Shown here: positions 1 through 9,872 of the stretch, in pieces
Layout: each line of letters begins with the position of its first letter
How positions within the stretch are numbered: position 1 is the stretch's first letter
Source: Gracilimonas sp.
Lineage (GTDB): Bacteria; Bacteroidota; Rhodothermia; Balneolales; Balneolaceae
NCBI GenBank assembly: GCA_022450045.1
Contig: JAKURD010000015.1
Coordinates: forward strand, 1 to 64,000
DNA: 64,000 nt
Reading direction: 5' to 3'
Translations under genes and position numbers: made by a program
The notes under the pieces: generated by a model
What the model was told of the DNA's origin: nothing
Database searches by the model: none
Seen by the model: the letters and a program-made list of their open reading frames with translations, nothing else

Positions 1-2
1 GT

Positions 3-263
3 CGGTATATACGGACCACCAATTTAATCGAACGGGCTTTTGTGGAGCAGAAACGTCGCACGATAGTAATTCCAGCCCATATAAATGAGAAAGGAGCGAT
101 GAAACTGGTCTATGGAAGCCTGATCCGCGCCGCACGAGATTGGCAACGCGTAGGCATGGATCCGCTGGAACTGGCAGAATTGAAACACCTGCGAAAAACA
201 ATGATTCCTGATGATGAAATAATAACCGAAAACAACAACATCTCATACCAACTGGCTGCATGA
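3..263 (+). CDS. IS256-family transposase, C-terminal part (cut by window edge)
   Basis: The reading frame is already open at the window edge and ends in TGA at 261-263, leaving 86 residues. It begins RYIRTTNLIERAF and continues VEQKRRT, the C-terminal signature of IS256/Mutator-type transposases (an N-I-E-R motif, then a basic segment and the conserved W in ARDWQRV). These enzymes are DDE transposases; the third catalytic acidic residue lies upstream of this part, so it is not visible here. A GTG at 42 could be taken as a start, but the homologous sequence upstream in frame shows that the gene simply begins outside the window. Whether the element is intact cannot be judged. Confidence 0.85.
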   Translation, partial: RYIRTTNLIERAFVEQKRRTIVIPAHINEKGAMKLVYGSLIRAARDWQRVGMDPLELAELKHLRKTMIPDDEIITENNNISYQLAA

Positions 264-273
264 CTTCTTATAT

Positions 274-300
274 TTTTACACAGCTTTTGGGACTTGACCC
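274..300. mobile_element. Likely right terminal repeat of the IS256-family element
   Basis: Just after the transposase stop comes TTTTACACAGCTTTTGGGAC followed by TTGACC. IS256-type elements commonly end a few tens of bases after the transposase with a terminal repeat of this style (TTTACACA then GGGAC). The left end is outside the window, so the repeat cannot be verified. The insertion point would lie about 15 bp past the stop codon of the neighbouring minus-strand gene. Confidence 0.5.
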
Positions 301-313
301 TTCCCTCGGCACA

Positions 314-2554
314 CTACATATCAAATGTATGAGTATATTTTAGCAAAATAGCACGATTTTCCATAAACGGTAATCGGGGGAATCCCATATTCATTTGATC
401 TCTAATGGTATTGATGGTTTCATTATAAACAAGCCACAGATCCTGCCCTTCCCTGAAATTATAACGAAACCTCATATTCAAACCTGCCAACTCATTTACA
501 TTGCTGTATTGGATAAATGCACTGGTTGATAATTTCTTGTTGAACGCAAATTGTCCTCTTAACTGTGCTAAATGAACGGTGAAATCAGTTGTGGTTCTGT
601 TGAACCGATCAGGAAAATCTAATTTTGTAATCTGATAACTACCGTCTAATTCAAAATGTATATTAGCTATCCATCTCGGATTTATTTTCGCCAGGAATCT
701 TCGCCCATCAAATATTTCTCCATACTCAAGAGTGAACTGATTGCGTAAACTTTTATTATCAGGTGTACTGTAGCTCACAGATGCATCAAAAAAGTCATAG
801 TCATCAATAGGAATATAGATCTGTCCTACAAGTGCAAAATCTTCGTTTAGTAATAAATGCTCCTGATTAAAACGGGCGTTCAATGAAAAAGAACTTCCAT
901 CTTTAAAGTCTGATCTCCATTCAGGAGAAATGAATCTACTTCGGAGGTCAAAAGTTTCGTTCTCAAAAATATTAAAACTCCCAACGTTTACGGAATGAGA
1001 TTTGAAAATAGAATTCTCATCGGAAAACCAACCGTAGCCAATCCGGTAAAAATAATCAGATGTATTTATGGTACGAAAAAAGCCGATTCCTGGGTCAAAT
1101 TCACTTCCGGTACGGTTTACAAAAAACCTATAGAATAATCCAACTGAGGCCCTTCTTTGCCATGTGATACGAAAAATGCTGTTATCGGTAAAATTATACC
1201 GTTCAGATTCAGCTACCTGATTATCCATTGATTGACTTACTTTAACCTCGATAAAGTCATCTCCGGAAATGTTAAAGTCGCCATCCAAGCCGAACACATA
1301 GTTGGAATTACCATCCGCTCCTACTCTGCTGGTAACAATACTTCCTATATATGAACTGGGATTAAGTATATTTTTTTTCAGTCTGATGACACCAAAGTTT
1401 TCAGAAGGCAGTATTTCGCTGGAGGCAGTTTGCATATTCAATACGCCGATATCCCAGTCATCAACACGGCCTGTTAACCTAACTCCTCCGTAAATTGGAA
1501 CCTGATTTCCTTGATCATCCAAACCTATCCTTCGGCTGTAAAAGAGACGGGTATTTCCGAAGTTGAAAGTAAACAAGCCGGAGCGTTGCTGAAAGAATTG
1601 CCGTTTCTCGGGAAATGTGATCGAAAAACGGCTTAGATTTAATTGCTGCTCATCCGCTTCAACCTGGGCAAAGTCAGTGTTAGCTGTAACATCTAAGGTC
1701 AGATTACTGGTAACGTTATACTTTATATCAAACCCAACGTTTCTTTCAAACTCATTACTGTACTCATAAGAATTTCCTGAACTGTTCAATTGATTTTGCT
1801 GCTGATACCCCGTCAATACATAGGGTGTAAAATAAACCGGTCTTCGGGCATCTACATTCTTCAGTCTGATATCTGCTGCTTGAGATGGTTTTATTTCTCC
1901 CCTATCCCAGTTTGGTGGAATTGCAGGATATGTATGTCTTTCATTATGATGAGCTAACCATCTGTAAACGATCAACCCCATTTCAGCAGTTCCTTCGTTA
2001 CTTTGGAATCCAATGCTTGAAAATGGAATTCTTATTTCAGCATACCATCCTTGTTCATCCTGGCTGGTTGCCACATCCCAGAATGTATTCCAGCTGCTAT
2101 TCACTGCGCTGGACCCTGCTATGTCGTTAGCATCATTGGATATAGATTGATCAAATCTCACTCCGGCAGGGGTGGTAAAAAAGCGAAGTGCATTTTGATT
2201 ATCATTAAACGGATCAAGTATCACTGCAAAGACATCATCGCCGGAATAGCGATCCCGGTATAAACTGTTCGCTGCAATCGTTGTAACATCTTCAGTAAAC
2301 ATTCTTCCGGCTACGTAGAAATATTCATCATCGTAAGCTACCATTATTTCGGTTCGCTCACTCAATCCCGCTTCAAAAACCGGTTCATATTGGGTCATTG
2401 GAAAAGGTGAAATTTCTTGCCAGGCCTTTTCTGCTAATACTCCATCTAATGTAATTTCTTCGGAGAGTCTGTAAATGTCTTGAATTGATTGTGAGTAGCA
2501 TTCTTTTCCATAAACTGTCACACACATTATTAATACAAGTGCAATGTTGCGCAT
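314..2554 (-). CDS. Secreted CBM9-like/DUF5916 outer-surface protein (paralog 1)
   Basis: Predicted exported protein of about 746 residues. From the ATG at 2554 it starts with a clear signal peptide (MRNIALVLIMCVTVYG, ending near CYSQS). An in-frame TTG at 2605 would add 17 polar residues before the hydrophobic stretch, so the ATG is preferred. Next comes a carbohydrate-binding family 9-like domain (ITLDG, then SERTEI and YDDEYFYVAGRMF), then a long DUF5916 region rich in alternating aromatic strands typical of an outer-membrane beta-barrel, ending in KYTHTFDM. The family is common in Bacteroidota and relatives; its biochemical role is unknown. A very similar paralog lies at 5799-8045, and an M14 peptidase gene lies between them. 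The gap upstream holds a terminator and two mobile repeats, so it probably has its own promoter. Confidence 0.85.
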   Translation of the reverse strand: MRNIALVLIMCVTVYGKECYSQSIQDIYRLSEEITLDGVLAEKAWQEISPFPMTQYEPVFEAGLSERTEIMVAYDDEYFYVAGRMFTEDVTTIAANSLYRDRYSGDDVFAVILDPFNDNQNALRFFTTPAGVRFDQSISNDANDIAGSSAVNSSWNTFWDVATSQDEQGWYAEIRIPFSSIGFQSNEGTAEMGLIVYRWLAHHNERHTYPAIPPNWDRGEIKPSQAADIRLKNVDARRPVYFTPYVLTGYQQQNQLNSSGNSYEYSNEFERNVGFDIKYNVTSNLTLDVTANTDFAQVEADEQQLNLSRFSITFPEKRQFFQQRSGLFTFNFGNTRLFYSRRIGLDDQGNQVPIYGGVRLTGRVDDWDIGVLNMQTASSEILPSENFGVIRLKKNILNPSSYIGSIVTSRVGADGNSNYVFGLDGDFNISGDDFIEVKVSQSMDNQVAESERYNFTDNSIFRITWQRRASVGLFYRFFVNRTGSEFDPGIGFFRTINTSDYFYRIGYGWFSDENSIFKSHSVNVGSFNIFENETFDLRSRFISPEWRSDFKDGSSFSLNARFNQEHLLLNEDFALVGQIYIPIDDYDFFDASVSYSTPDNKSLRNQFTLEYGEIFDGRRFLAKINPRWIANIHFELDGSYQITKLDFPDRFNRTTTDFTVHLAQLRGQFAFNKKLSTSAFIQYSNVNELAGLNMRFRYNFREGQDLWLVYNETINTIRDQMNMGFPRLPFMENRAILLKYTHTFDM

Positions 2555-2681
2555 TAATTCTCTGCAATTTGTTTTTTTAAGACTGTTTAGTTTTAATAAA
2601 GACAACTACCAGACCCGCTTCCCTTAAGACAAATTTGATGCCAAGGCGTCCATATCGGAGCTTTCATTTATTCTTATACAC

Positions 2682-2716
2682 AAAAAACCGGTCGATATGG
2701 ACTCCACCGGTTTTTA
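2682..2716 (-). terminator. Rho-independent terminator downstream of the M14 peptidase transcript
   Basis: A perfect 10-bp stem, AAAAACCGGT (2683-2692) with ACCGGTTTTT (2706-2715), encloses a 13-base loop. Read on the minus strand the second arm runs into six T residues, as expected for an intrinsic terminator. It would stop transcription leaving the M14 gene after it has crossed both repeats. Confidence 0.75.
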
Positions 2717-2725
2717 TTTGATATT

Positions 2726-2919
2726 TAACGTGAATTCGATATTAAGACCATCTGTTGAGTACGTTGAATGGTCATTTCGCGGCGAATGCCGAAATCTTAT
2801 GGCTGGTCAGGTAGCGAATACGGAATTCATGGCAGCCATTAGATTCCCGTCTCCACGGGAATGACCAAAAGAATCCATTTTTATCCTTTTAACTTAGTTC
2901 TTATCTCGAACTCACATTA
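2726..2919. repeat. MITE-like repeat, family A, copy 1 (194 bp)
   Basis: Bounded by TA dinucleotides, with imperfect terminal inverted repeats: the left end reads TAACGTGAATTCGATATTAA and the right end, reverse-complemented, reads TAATGTGAGTTCGAGATAAG. The centre carries the palindrome ATTCCCGTCTCCACGGGAAT. Copy 2 lies 18 bp away in the same orientation. There is no coding capacity. TA flanks suggest target-site use like that of IS630/Tc1-mariner elements (inference). Confidence 0.8.
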
Positions 2920-2937
2920 TTTATAAAATCCTTTATT

Positions 2938-3133
2938 TAACGTGAATTCGATATTAAGACAATCGGTTGAACATGTTGAGGGTACATTTCGCAGCAAATG
3001 CACGAAATCCTATGGTTGGTCAGGTAGCGAATGCTGAAATCATGGCCACCATTGGATTCCCGTCTCCACGGGAATGACCAAAAGAATCCATTTTTATCCT
3101 TTTAACTTAGTTCTTATCTCCAACTGACGTTTA
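2938..3133. repeat. MITE-like repeat, family A, copy 2 (196 bp)
   Basis: Same orientation as copy 1. Left end TAACGTGAATTCGATATTAA; right end, reverse-complemented, TAAACGTCAGTTGGAGATAA. It carries the same CCCGTCTCCACGGG core and the same tract after it (GAATGACCAAAAGAATCCAT). It ends 1-2 bp before the stop codon of the M14 peptidase gene, so it forms the immediate 3' flank of that gene. Confidence 0.8.
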
Positions 3134-3134
3134 T

Positions 3135-5726
3135 TTAAAATCCCGGTAGCAACATAACGGCATTTTGCACCATGCGGCTTGGCCCTACCCAGAACATTCG
3201 GTACTGGGTATTATCAAGGAGAAATACTACTTTGCCACTGCCTATATTCTGAACGGCTGCGAATGCCTCCCCCCTGGCTTTTTCTTTGTTCTCTTCTGAA
3301 GCATAACCGGAAGCCATCACTTCTCCTTCTTTCACATAGTATCCTACGGTTTGAAGAGAGTTATTAGGCACGATCCCATTATCTCCAAATTTCAGTGAAT
3401 AGAGTTGCTCAGTTAACCCAAAAGCCAGTGGATTTGTATTGTCTATAATACCTTTGAATGCAGAACCGGGGATTCTTTCCAGCCCAAATACATCCGTGCG
3501 ATCAGCATATTTGGTATAGGCTTTGTCCTCAACCTCAGTGCTGTCGTCCTCTTCTTCTTCGAACAGTTCCACATCAGTAAAACCTGATCGGTCCGCAGTA
3601 AGCCACGATGCACTGCCTTCGGTTCCAATAAGTACGCCACCATTCCTTACCCATGATTTGAGGCCTTCGATCTGAGAGTTATTCAAAACCCCACTCAATC
3701 CACCCCATGCTCCAGGCATTAAGATCACATCGTATTCGGCTAAGTCAATACTGTTGAAGCTCCCTGATCTAATTCGATCGATACCGAATTCTGTCCACTG
3801 ATCAAATAGGAACCAAAGCTGACCGGCTGTATAAGAGCTGAACGGAGAATCGACCATCAGTGCTACTTTAGGCTCTTTCACAGGCTCACTGTCACTTGAG
3901 GCAAGATCCATTCCCTCATCCATACGACCTGTATCAAAGCCTTCGACCACTACACTTACCTCTTCGGCAAGTTGTCGCATATCTGCCTGAATGCGGGATC
4001 TTTTCTCATAATTACGGCCTATCAATACAACCAAACTTCCTTCCGTATAGGAGGTTCCCTTATAGGTAAAAGTTCTTCCTGCACTTCGGACGTTATATCC
4101 CATATCCCAGAGTTTCGCCAATGCTTTTGGGGCGTGACGCTGTTTCCAGTCGATTACATACGCATATTGTGCGCCGCCATTTTCCAGTATAGCCGGATAG
4201 CTAAGTTCTTCAGTCAGCTGCTCGGTCGGTACTCCCACATTATTGGTCGTCCAAACTGCATCTAAGTTGTAAGCTAACGGAATAGACCATGTAGCCATAT
4301 CATACATCACCGAATCCTCTATCTGCATTTGATTGCGGAATAACGTATTAACAAAAAGATGCTTTGGCTGATCGGTTTTAATAATGAAATCACCTGCTTC
4401 AAAACTTTGAGTTGAAGAGCTTGCATCCCAATAGCTGTACGAATTTCTTTGATTAAAATCCTCTGTGGCCCGCTCGATCCGCACATTGTGTTTCATCAGC
4501 ATGTTGATCACCTGATAGGTGTAATCATTCTCATTATTCTTCAGGATATAAGCTTGTGTATTTCCTTTTTGGGCAGATTGTGATACCGAGTTCTTGAAGT
4601 AAGTCAGTAAGCCTTCTTTATTCTCAACAGAAGTTTTAACAATGGAAACCCCATTCGTGTAATGATCAAACACACGCTGACGAAGAGTAAGGATATAATC
4701 GTCATCGGTTTCAACAGCACGGCCCCCTCTGCTGTGTCCGCCCTGCTCAGCCAGCATCCCAATTCCACCCATCACACTTGGGTAGGATGACCCATATCCG
4801 GGATAGAAGAAATCGAAAGATTCGCGAGTGGCATAATTCACATTCGCTTTATCAAACTCTTCGATCAAACCGCGGCCAAAAACATCTGCCCATTGGTCAT
4901 ACTCATCCGGTAATTCCAGGTTTCTGGGTGTAGTTCCCGGCATGGCAAAGTAGTTGTTGTTGAAACCCTGCTCATGAAAATCCATGTGTACCTGTGGCAT
5001 CCATTCCTGATATGCTGCAATACGTCCCTGGGATTCAGGATGCACCAGCCATACCCAGTCACGGTTCAAGTCAAACCAATAGTGATTGGTACGTCCGCCC
5101 GGCCAGATCTCGTCATGTTCCAGATCGTTGGCATCGGTATTCAGGATATTAGCCTGAGATGATTTGTACCAATACACGTAACGGTCACGGCCGTCCGGGT
5201 TCATCATAGGATCGATGATAACCACTGAATTTTCCAGCCAATTCCGGGTTTCAAAATCTGTTCCTGCAACCAGCCGGTAAGCCGTTTGCATGGCCGCCTC
5301 ACTGCTTGAGGCTTCATTTCCATGAACATTATAGCTCATCCAAACAACCACAGGTTTTCCTTCGATGGAAGCAGATTCCGGATTATTGGCTAACCCGACA
5401 TTCGCATTCCGAATGGATTCTATATTATTCATGTTGTCTTCTGAAGTGATTACCGCATAATAGAGGTCACGCCCTTCGTATGTGGTGGCATATTTGTGAA
5501 AGGAGATCCTATCAGATTCTTCGGCAAGATTCTTAAAGTAGTCCATAACCTGATAGTGAAAAGTGAATTCATCTCCAAGTTCATAACCAAGATATTCGGC
5601 TGGTGAAGTAACCCCGGGATTATAATTCAGATCAGGGTGAAATTGAAAACGCTCAAAAGCATCCTGCTGCGCAAAAGCAAGCGTTGATGCCATTAAAAAG
5701 GTGAGAATAGTAACTGTATATTTCAT
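3135..5726 (-). CDS. Secreted M14-family zinc carboxypeptidase with C-terminal amidotransferase-like domain
   Basis: 863 residues with a signal peptide (MKYTVTILTFLMASTLAFAQ). The M14 metallocarboxypeptidase domain shows zinc-ligand motif HGNE (H135, E138), DPMMNPDGR (172-180), NRDW (221-224), a candidate third zinc ligand in HMDFHEQG (H247 or H251), and a candidate catalytic glutamate in GMLAEQGG (E327). After about residue 640 there is a Rossmann-type segment (PKVALMVDSPFSSYTAG, then YDVILMPGAWGG) resembling class I glutamine amidotransferase-like domains that follow M14 domains in related secreted peptidases. It probably trims peptides in the periplasm or outside the cell. The start is 72 bp downstream of the second DUF5916 gene, so the two may be co-transcribed. 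Confidence 0.9.
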   Translation of the reverse strand: MKYTVTILTFLMASTLAFAQQDAFERFQFHPDLNYNPGVTSPAEYLGYELGDEFTFHYQVMDYFKNLAEESDRISFHKYATTYEGRDLYYAVITSEDNMNNIESIRNANVGLANNPESASIEGKPVVVWMSYNVHGNEASSSEAAMQTAYRLVAGTDFETRNWLENSVVIIDPMMNPDGRDRYVYWYKSSQANILNTDANDLEHDEIWPGGRTNHYWFDLNRDWVWLVHPESQGRIAAYQEWMPQVHMDFHEQGFNNNYFAMPGTTPRNLELPDEYDQWADVFGRGLIEEFDKANVNYATRESFDFFYPGYGSSYPSVMGGIGMLAEQGGHSRGGRAVETDDDYILTLRQRVFDHYTNGVSIVKTSVENKEGLLTYFKNSVSQSAQKGNTQAYILKNNENDYTYQVINMLMKHNVRIERATEDFNQRNSYSYWDASSSTQSFEAGDFIIKTDQPKHLFVNTLFRNQMQIEDSVMYDMATWSIPLAYNLDAVWTTNNVGVPTEQLTEELSYPAILENGGAQYAYVIDWKQRHAPKALAKLWDMGYNVRSAGRTFTYKGTSYTEGSLVVLIGRNYEKRSRIQADMRQLAEEVSVVVEGFDTGRMDEGMDLASSDSEPVKEPKVALMVDSPFSSYTAGQLWFLFDQWTEFGIDRIRSGSFNSIDLAEYDVILMPGAWGGLSGVLNNSQIEGLKSWVRNGGVLIGTEGSASWLTADRSGFTDVELFEEEEDDSTEVEDKAYTKYADRTDVFGLERIPGSAFKGIIDNTNPLAFGLTEQLYSLKFGDNGIVPNNSLQTVGYYVKEGEVMASGYASEENKEKARGEAFAAVQNIGSGKVVFLLDNTQYRMFWVGPSRMVQNAVMLLPGF

Positions 5727-5798
5727 GTTGAGAAGATATTTGTTAAAGCTATTTCGCTTAAATTGATATTTAAAATAAAGGTAATTATTAGAAATTAA

Positions 5799-8045
5799 TC
5801 ACATTTTAAAAGTATGTGTATATTTAATAAGAATAGATCTGTTTTCATTTCTTGGTAATTCAGCTATACCGTATCGGGAACCATCCAGAACGGTGTTTAA
5901 CGTTTGGTCAAAAACAATCCAAAGATCCTGCCCTTCCCTGAAATTGTATCGAAACCTAAAGTTGGCCCCTGCCAAATTAGCCACGTTGCTATACTGAACA
6001 AATACGCTTGTTGAGATCTTTTTATTGACTGCAAATTCACTCTTTAACTGTCCTACATGGGCATTAAATTCCGTTTGTTCACGCATATTCGTATCAGGAA
6101 AACGCAACATTGTTAATTGATAGCTACCTGAAATTTCGAGATGAAGATTGGCAACCCATCTTGGGTCAATTTTATATTGTGTACGGGTTCCATCGAAAAG
6201 CTCACCATATTCAAAAGTTAATCTACTCATAAGCCTCCTTGTACGTGGTGAACTGTAGCTGATCGATCCCTCAAAAAAATCATAATTCGATACCGGAATA
6301 TAGATCTGGCCCGCCAGATCAAAGGCTTCTGTTACCAATAAATGTTCCTGGTTATGCTTAATTGAAGATCTTAAAGAGCCATTATTTTTAAAGCTGCTAT
6401 TCCAATTGAATGCAATAAAACGACTTCTCAGATCATAAGTCTCATTTTCGAAAATATTATAACTTTCAACATTAAAGGAATGCTGATTAAAGACAGAATT
6501 TTCCCCCGGCCGCCATCCATATCCTAAACGGTAAAAATAATCTGAGGTATTTATTGTTTTATAAAACCCAATACCCGGATCGAAATCCTGACCGGTGCGA
6601 TTTACAAAAAATCGATATAAAAGTCCTGTGCTTGCCCTTCTCTCCCAGGCAAGCCGGAATATGCTGTTATCACTAAAACTGTTTCTTCTGGTTTCCGGCA
6701 CATTACTGTCAATAGATTGGCTGACTCTGAACGTCAAGTAATCATCACTATATACATTCAGATCGGCATCCAGACCTAATACCACATTCGATGTACCATC
6801 AGCTCCAATACGGCTGGTGACAATACCTCCTGTATACGAACTAGGATTCAATATCCCCTTTTTCAGTCTTAATACTCCGAAGTTCTCAGAAGGTAAGGAC
6901 TGACTTGAAGCTGTTTGAAGGTTTAAAAAACCAACATCCAAATCACCCACCCTTCCTGTCAAGCGAGCTCCGCCAAATATTCTGACCGGATTACCACTAT
7001 TATCCAGGCCTATTTTCCGGCTATAAAAAAGACGAGTATCACCGTAATTGAAATCAAAAAGTCCGGAACGTTGCTGAAAAAACTGCCTTTTCTCAGGATA
7101 GAAAATAGAGAAACGTGTTAAATTCAATTGCTGTTCATCATTCTCCACCTGCGCAAAATCCGTATTGGCAGTGAGATCCATTGTAAGATTATTGGTAACA
7201 TTATACTTAATGTCGAACCCGAACTCATTTTTAAAATCATCCTCATATATAAAAGAGGTCCCTGATTCATTTAAAGCATTTGTGTTCTGATGAAGAAATC
7301 CGGACAAGGCATAAGGAGTAAAGTATATTGGTCTTGGAGCATCTACATCATTGAGTATAATGTCCTTTGCTTTAGAAGGTTTAATTTTGCCCTCATCCCA
7401 ATTTGGCGGTATCTCAGGATAAATATGCCTTTCATTGTGATAAGACAGCCAGCGATAAACGATCAACCCCATTTCAGCGACCCCATCTTTGCTTTGAAAC
7501 CCAATACTGGAAAATGGGATCCTCATTTCAGCAAACCATCCTTCTTCGGTCTGTGTAGTTTCTACATCCCAGTGCGTATTCCAACTTCCATTAATTGGGC
7601 TGTTACCCCCAATAGTATTCGCATCATTTGAAATTGATTGGTCAAACCTGGTACCTGCGGGAGTCGTAAAAAACCGCATCCCATTTTGATCATCATTAAA
7701 GGGATCCAATATCACCGCAAAAACATCGTCCCCACTATATCGGTCACGATACAAGCTATTAGCAGTAATAGTAGACGGGTCCTGAGTAAACATTTTAGCT
7801 GATATGTATAAATACTCATCGTCATAAGCGGCTCTGATCTCTGTCCGCTCACTCATATCTCCCAAAAAAACCGGTTCATATTGGATCATCCGGTAAGGAT
7901 CGATCTTGTCCCAAACAGGTTCATTTATGATCCCATCAAGTGTAATTGGTTCGAATAGCCTTTGAATTTCAATAGCAGATTGTGAATAACTATTGTTCAT
8001 CAGAACTATTGCTAACAAACAACTACTTACAATTTTAAACCCCAT
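5799..8045 (-). CDS. Secreted CBM9-like/DUF5916 outer-surface protein (paralog 2)
   Basis: 748 residues, ATG start, signal peptide MGFKIVSSCLLAIVLMNNSYSQS. The architecture matches paralog 1: N-terminal CBM9-like domain (ITLDG, SERTEI, YDDEYLYISAKMF), then a DUF5916 barrel-like region ending KYTHTFKM. Long stretches are identical to paralog 1, for example NSLYRDRYSGDDVFAVILDP, so the two arose by duplication. It is followed after 72 bp by the M14 peptidase on the same strand. Function is unknown; a role in handling peptides or glycans at the outer surface is only suggested by the neighbour. Confidence 0.85.
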   Translation of the reverse strand: MGFKIVSSCLLAIVLMNNSYSQSAIEIQRLFEPITLDGIINEPVWDKIDPYRMIQYEPVFLGDMSERTEIRAAYDDEYLYISAKMFTQDPSTITANSLYRDRYSGDDVFAVILDPFNDDQNGMRFFTTPAGTRFDQSISNDANTIGGNSPINGSWNTHWDVETTQTEEGWFAEMRIPFSSIGFQSKDGVAEMGLIVYRWLSYHNERHIYPEIPPNWDEGKIKPSKAKDIILNDVDAPRPIYFTPYALSGFLHQNTNALNESGTSFIYEDDFKNEFGFDIKYNVTNNLTMDLTANTDFAQVENDEQQLNLTRFSIFYPEKRQFFQQRSGLFDFNYGDTRLFYSRKIGLDNSGNPVRIFGGARLTGRVGDLDVGFLNLQTASSQSLPSENFGVLRLKKGILNPSSYTGGIVTSRIGADGTSNVVLGLDADLNVYSDDYLTFRVSQSIDSNVPETRRNSFSDNSIFRLAWERRASTGLLYRFFVNRTGQDFDPGIGFYKTINTSDYFYRLGYGWRPGENSVFNQHSFNVESYNIFENETYDLRSRFIAFNWNSSFKNNGSLRSSIKHNQEHLLVTEAFDLAGQIYIPVSNYDFFEGSISYSSPRTRRLMSRLTFEYGELFDGTRTQYKIDPRWVANLHLEISGSYQLTMLRFPDTNMREQTEFNAHVGQLKSEFAVNKKISTSVFVQYSNVANLAGANFRFRYNFREGQDLWIVFDQTLNTVLDGSRYGIAELPRNENRSILIKYTHTFKM

Positions 8046-8285
8046 TTATCTGACTCAGAGTTACTACAATTTTGATGGTAATCAAGTGATTATCGGCCTG
8101 TACATTTTTAAATTTCAAAAATGTAATCAATTGATTTATATAAAAAGGTGATTAGGTTTGTTAAACTCTGAAAATTCATTCAGCCATAAACCCGGTTATT
8201 TTTTTGGTAAAAGAGCTCATCATAAATTTCTGCTAACATTCTAATAAGTTCTTTGCTTTTTCAGGATTTATATCAATTTTGAAGC

Positions 8286-9869
8286 ATGAAAAAAGTTCTG
8301 AAAGTAATATCTATCATTTTAGCAGCTACTCTGATCATTGCAGTAGCGGCAGCGTTTATTATTCCTATCTATTTGAATGAACCTCTCAAAAAAGCCTTCA
8401 TTGAAGAGTTCAACCAGCAAACGGAGCAAAATTATCAGCTTGATTTTGCTGACATTGACGTCAACCTTTTCAGACGTTCCATTTCTGTTGATTCCATCTC
8501 CGTTCTTCCCGACAGTACCTCACCTCATGTTCAGCAGATCTCAGTGGCTTCCATTTCGGTAAATGGGATCAGTTTGTGGAGTTTATTCAGCGGCTCTTTC
8601 CCCGATTTCAACTCCATTACTGTCACCGAACCGCATGTAGAAATTCTTGAGCGTGATCTTTCTACCTCTCTTTTATCGGGCAATGACTCCGGGAAATCGG
8701 ATGAAGCACTCGGAGACCTTGACACCTTCAGCCTTTATATTGACAACGGAAGCGGGACCATCACTACATCGGATGGTTTAGAATTGTTCTCGATCAGTGA
8801 TATCTCTTTAGAAGCCGAGAATGTTGATGTAAACAAGTTGCTTGATGGCTCTGAACTACTGTTTATGGAACATCTTCTTATTCAGGGGACAGGAGTTAAA
8901 TGGAATATTCAGAAAGACTTTTATGACCTTACTATTGCCAACTTCAATTTTGATAAACAAGCAGGGTCATTTTCTATTGCTAATGTGGCACTTACTCCCT
9001 TATTGCCTAAGTATGAGTTTTCTGAAACCAAAGGATTTCAACTGGACCGTATCAACCTTGAAATACCAGCTCTTTCCCTATCCGGAATGGATCTCAACTC
9101 TCTGGCCAATGAGCATATTAATGTGGAGGAACTTACCATTGATCAGCCCTGGATGGAGGTATTTCGTAATAAACGGATCGATCGAAGAGAAGGATTGAAT
9201 GTGAAACCTTTGTTAAACGAATTAGCACATTCTGTTGATTTTTCTATCGGGGTGAACAACACCACCATCTCCGATGCTACCATCATCTATGAAGAACATA
9301 AAGCTCCGTCCGATTCCTCCGCAGCCATCTCTTTCGATGATCTTGATGCAACCATTTCAAATATAAGGACCGTAAGTCACCCGAGTTTTTCCGAGGATAC
9401 CCTTAAACTAAACGTTGAAACCTTGTTCATGGACACCGCCCCGCTCACCGTGGATGTCCGTTACCCCGTCTTTAATGAAGCCGATCTTCATACCGTTAAA
9501 GCAACTCTGGGCAGTCTTAATCCGAAAGTAGCCGGAAATATGCTCGAGCGCTCCGGGTTTGTACGGGTTGAAGAGGGGCTGGTAGAAAGTCTCGAAGCAG
9601 AATTTGAACTAAATTCTGAATCTTCTTCCGGAGAAGTCTTAATCTTGTACCGGGATCTGAAGATCTCTTTCTTAAATGAAGATACCGGTGAACAGGGATT
9701 TGGAGAAAAATTCAAAGACTTTATTGCGAATACTTTTTCTATAAAATCTGATAATATGGAACCTGATCCCACTATTGGTGAAATTGCTTTTGAACGAGAG
9801 GTTGAAAAATCCATTTTTGCCTACTGGTGGAAATCACTCTTATCCGGAATCCAAGACACTATTAAATAA
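8286..9869 (+). CDS. AsmA-like inner-membrane-anchored protein
   Basis: 527 residues. A single N-terminal hydrophobic segment (VLKVISIILAATLIIAVAAA) is followed by a long region of short beta-strand repeats typical of AsmA/DUF748/TamB-like proteins (DFADIDVNLFRRSISVDS, then several blocks of the type SISVNGISLWSLFSG and ITVTEPHVEI). The C-terminal part around IRTVSHPSF to DVRYPVFN resembles the second AsmA repeat block. Such proteins are thought to help lipid traffic or envelope assembly in the periplasm; the specific role here is unknown. The dehydratase gene starts 3 bp after the stop, so the two are probably co-transcribed. Confidence 0.6.
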   Translation: MKKVLKVISIILAATLIIAVAAAFIIPIYLNEPLKKAFIEEFNQQTEQNYQLDFADIDVNLFRRSISVDSISVLPDSTSPHVQQISVASISVNGISLWSLFSGSFPDFNSITVTEPHVEILERDLSTSLLSGNDSGKSDEALGDLDTFSLYIDNGSGTITTSDGLELFSISDISLEAENVDVNKLLDGSELLFMEHLLIQGTGVKWNIQKDFYDLTIANFNFDKQAGSFSIANVALTPLLPKYEFSETKGFQLDRINLEIPALSLSGMDLNSLANEHINVEELTIDQPWMEVFRNKRIDRREGLNVKPLLNELAHSVDFSIGVNNTTISDATIIYEEHKAPSDSSAAISFDDLDATISNIRTVSHPSFSEDTLKLNVETLFMDTAPLTVDVRYPVFNEADLHTVKATLGSLNPKVAGNMLERSGFVRVEEGLVESLEAEFELNSESSSGEVLILYRDLKISFLNEDTGEQGFGEKFKDFIANTFSIKSDNMEPDPTIGEIAFEREVEKSIFAYWWKSLLSGIQDTIK

Positions 9870-9872
9870 ACC

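Larger units (their letters stand above)
2555..3134. other. 580-bp gap holding a terminator and two repeats
   Basis: This stretch between the first DUF5916 gene and the M14 peptidase contains the terminator at 2682-2716, repeat copies 1 and 2, and about 75 bp immediately upstream of the DUF5916 start that must hold its promoter. I could not pick out a convincing promoter. Confidence 0.7.
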
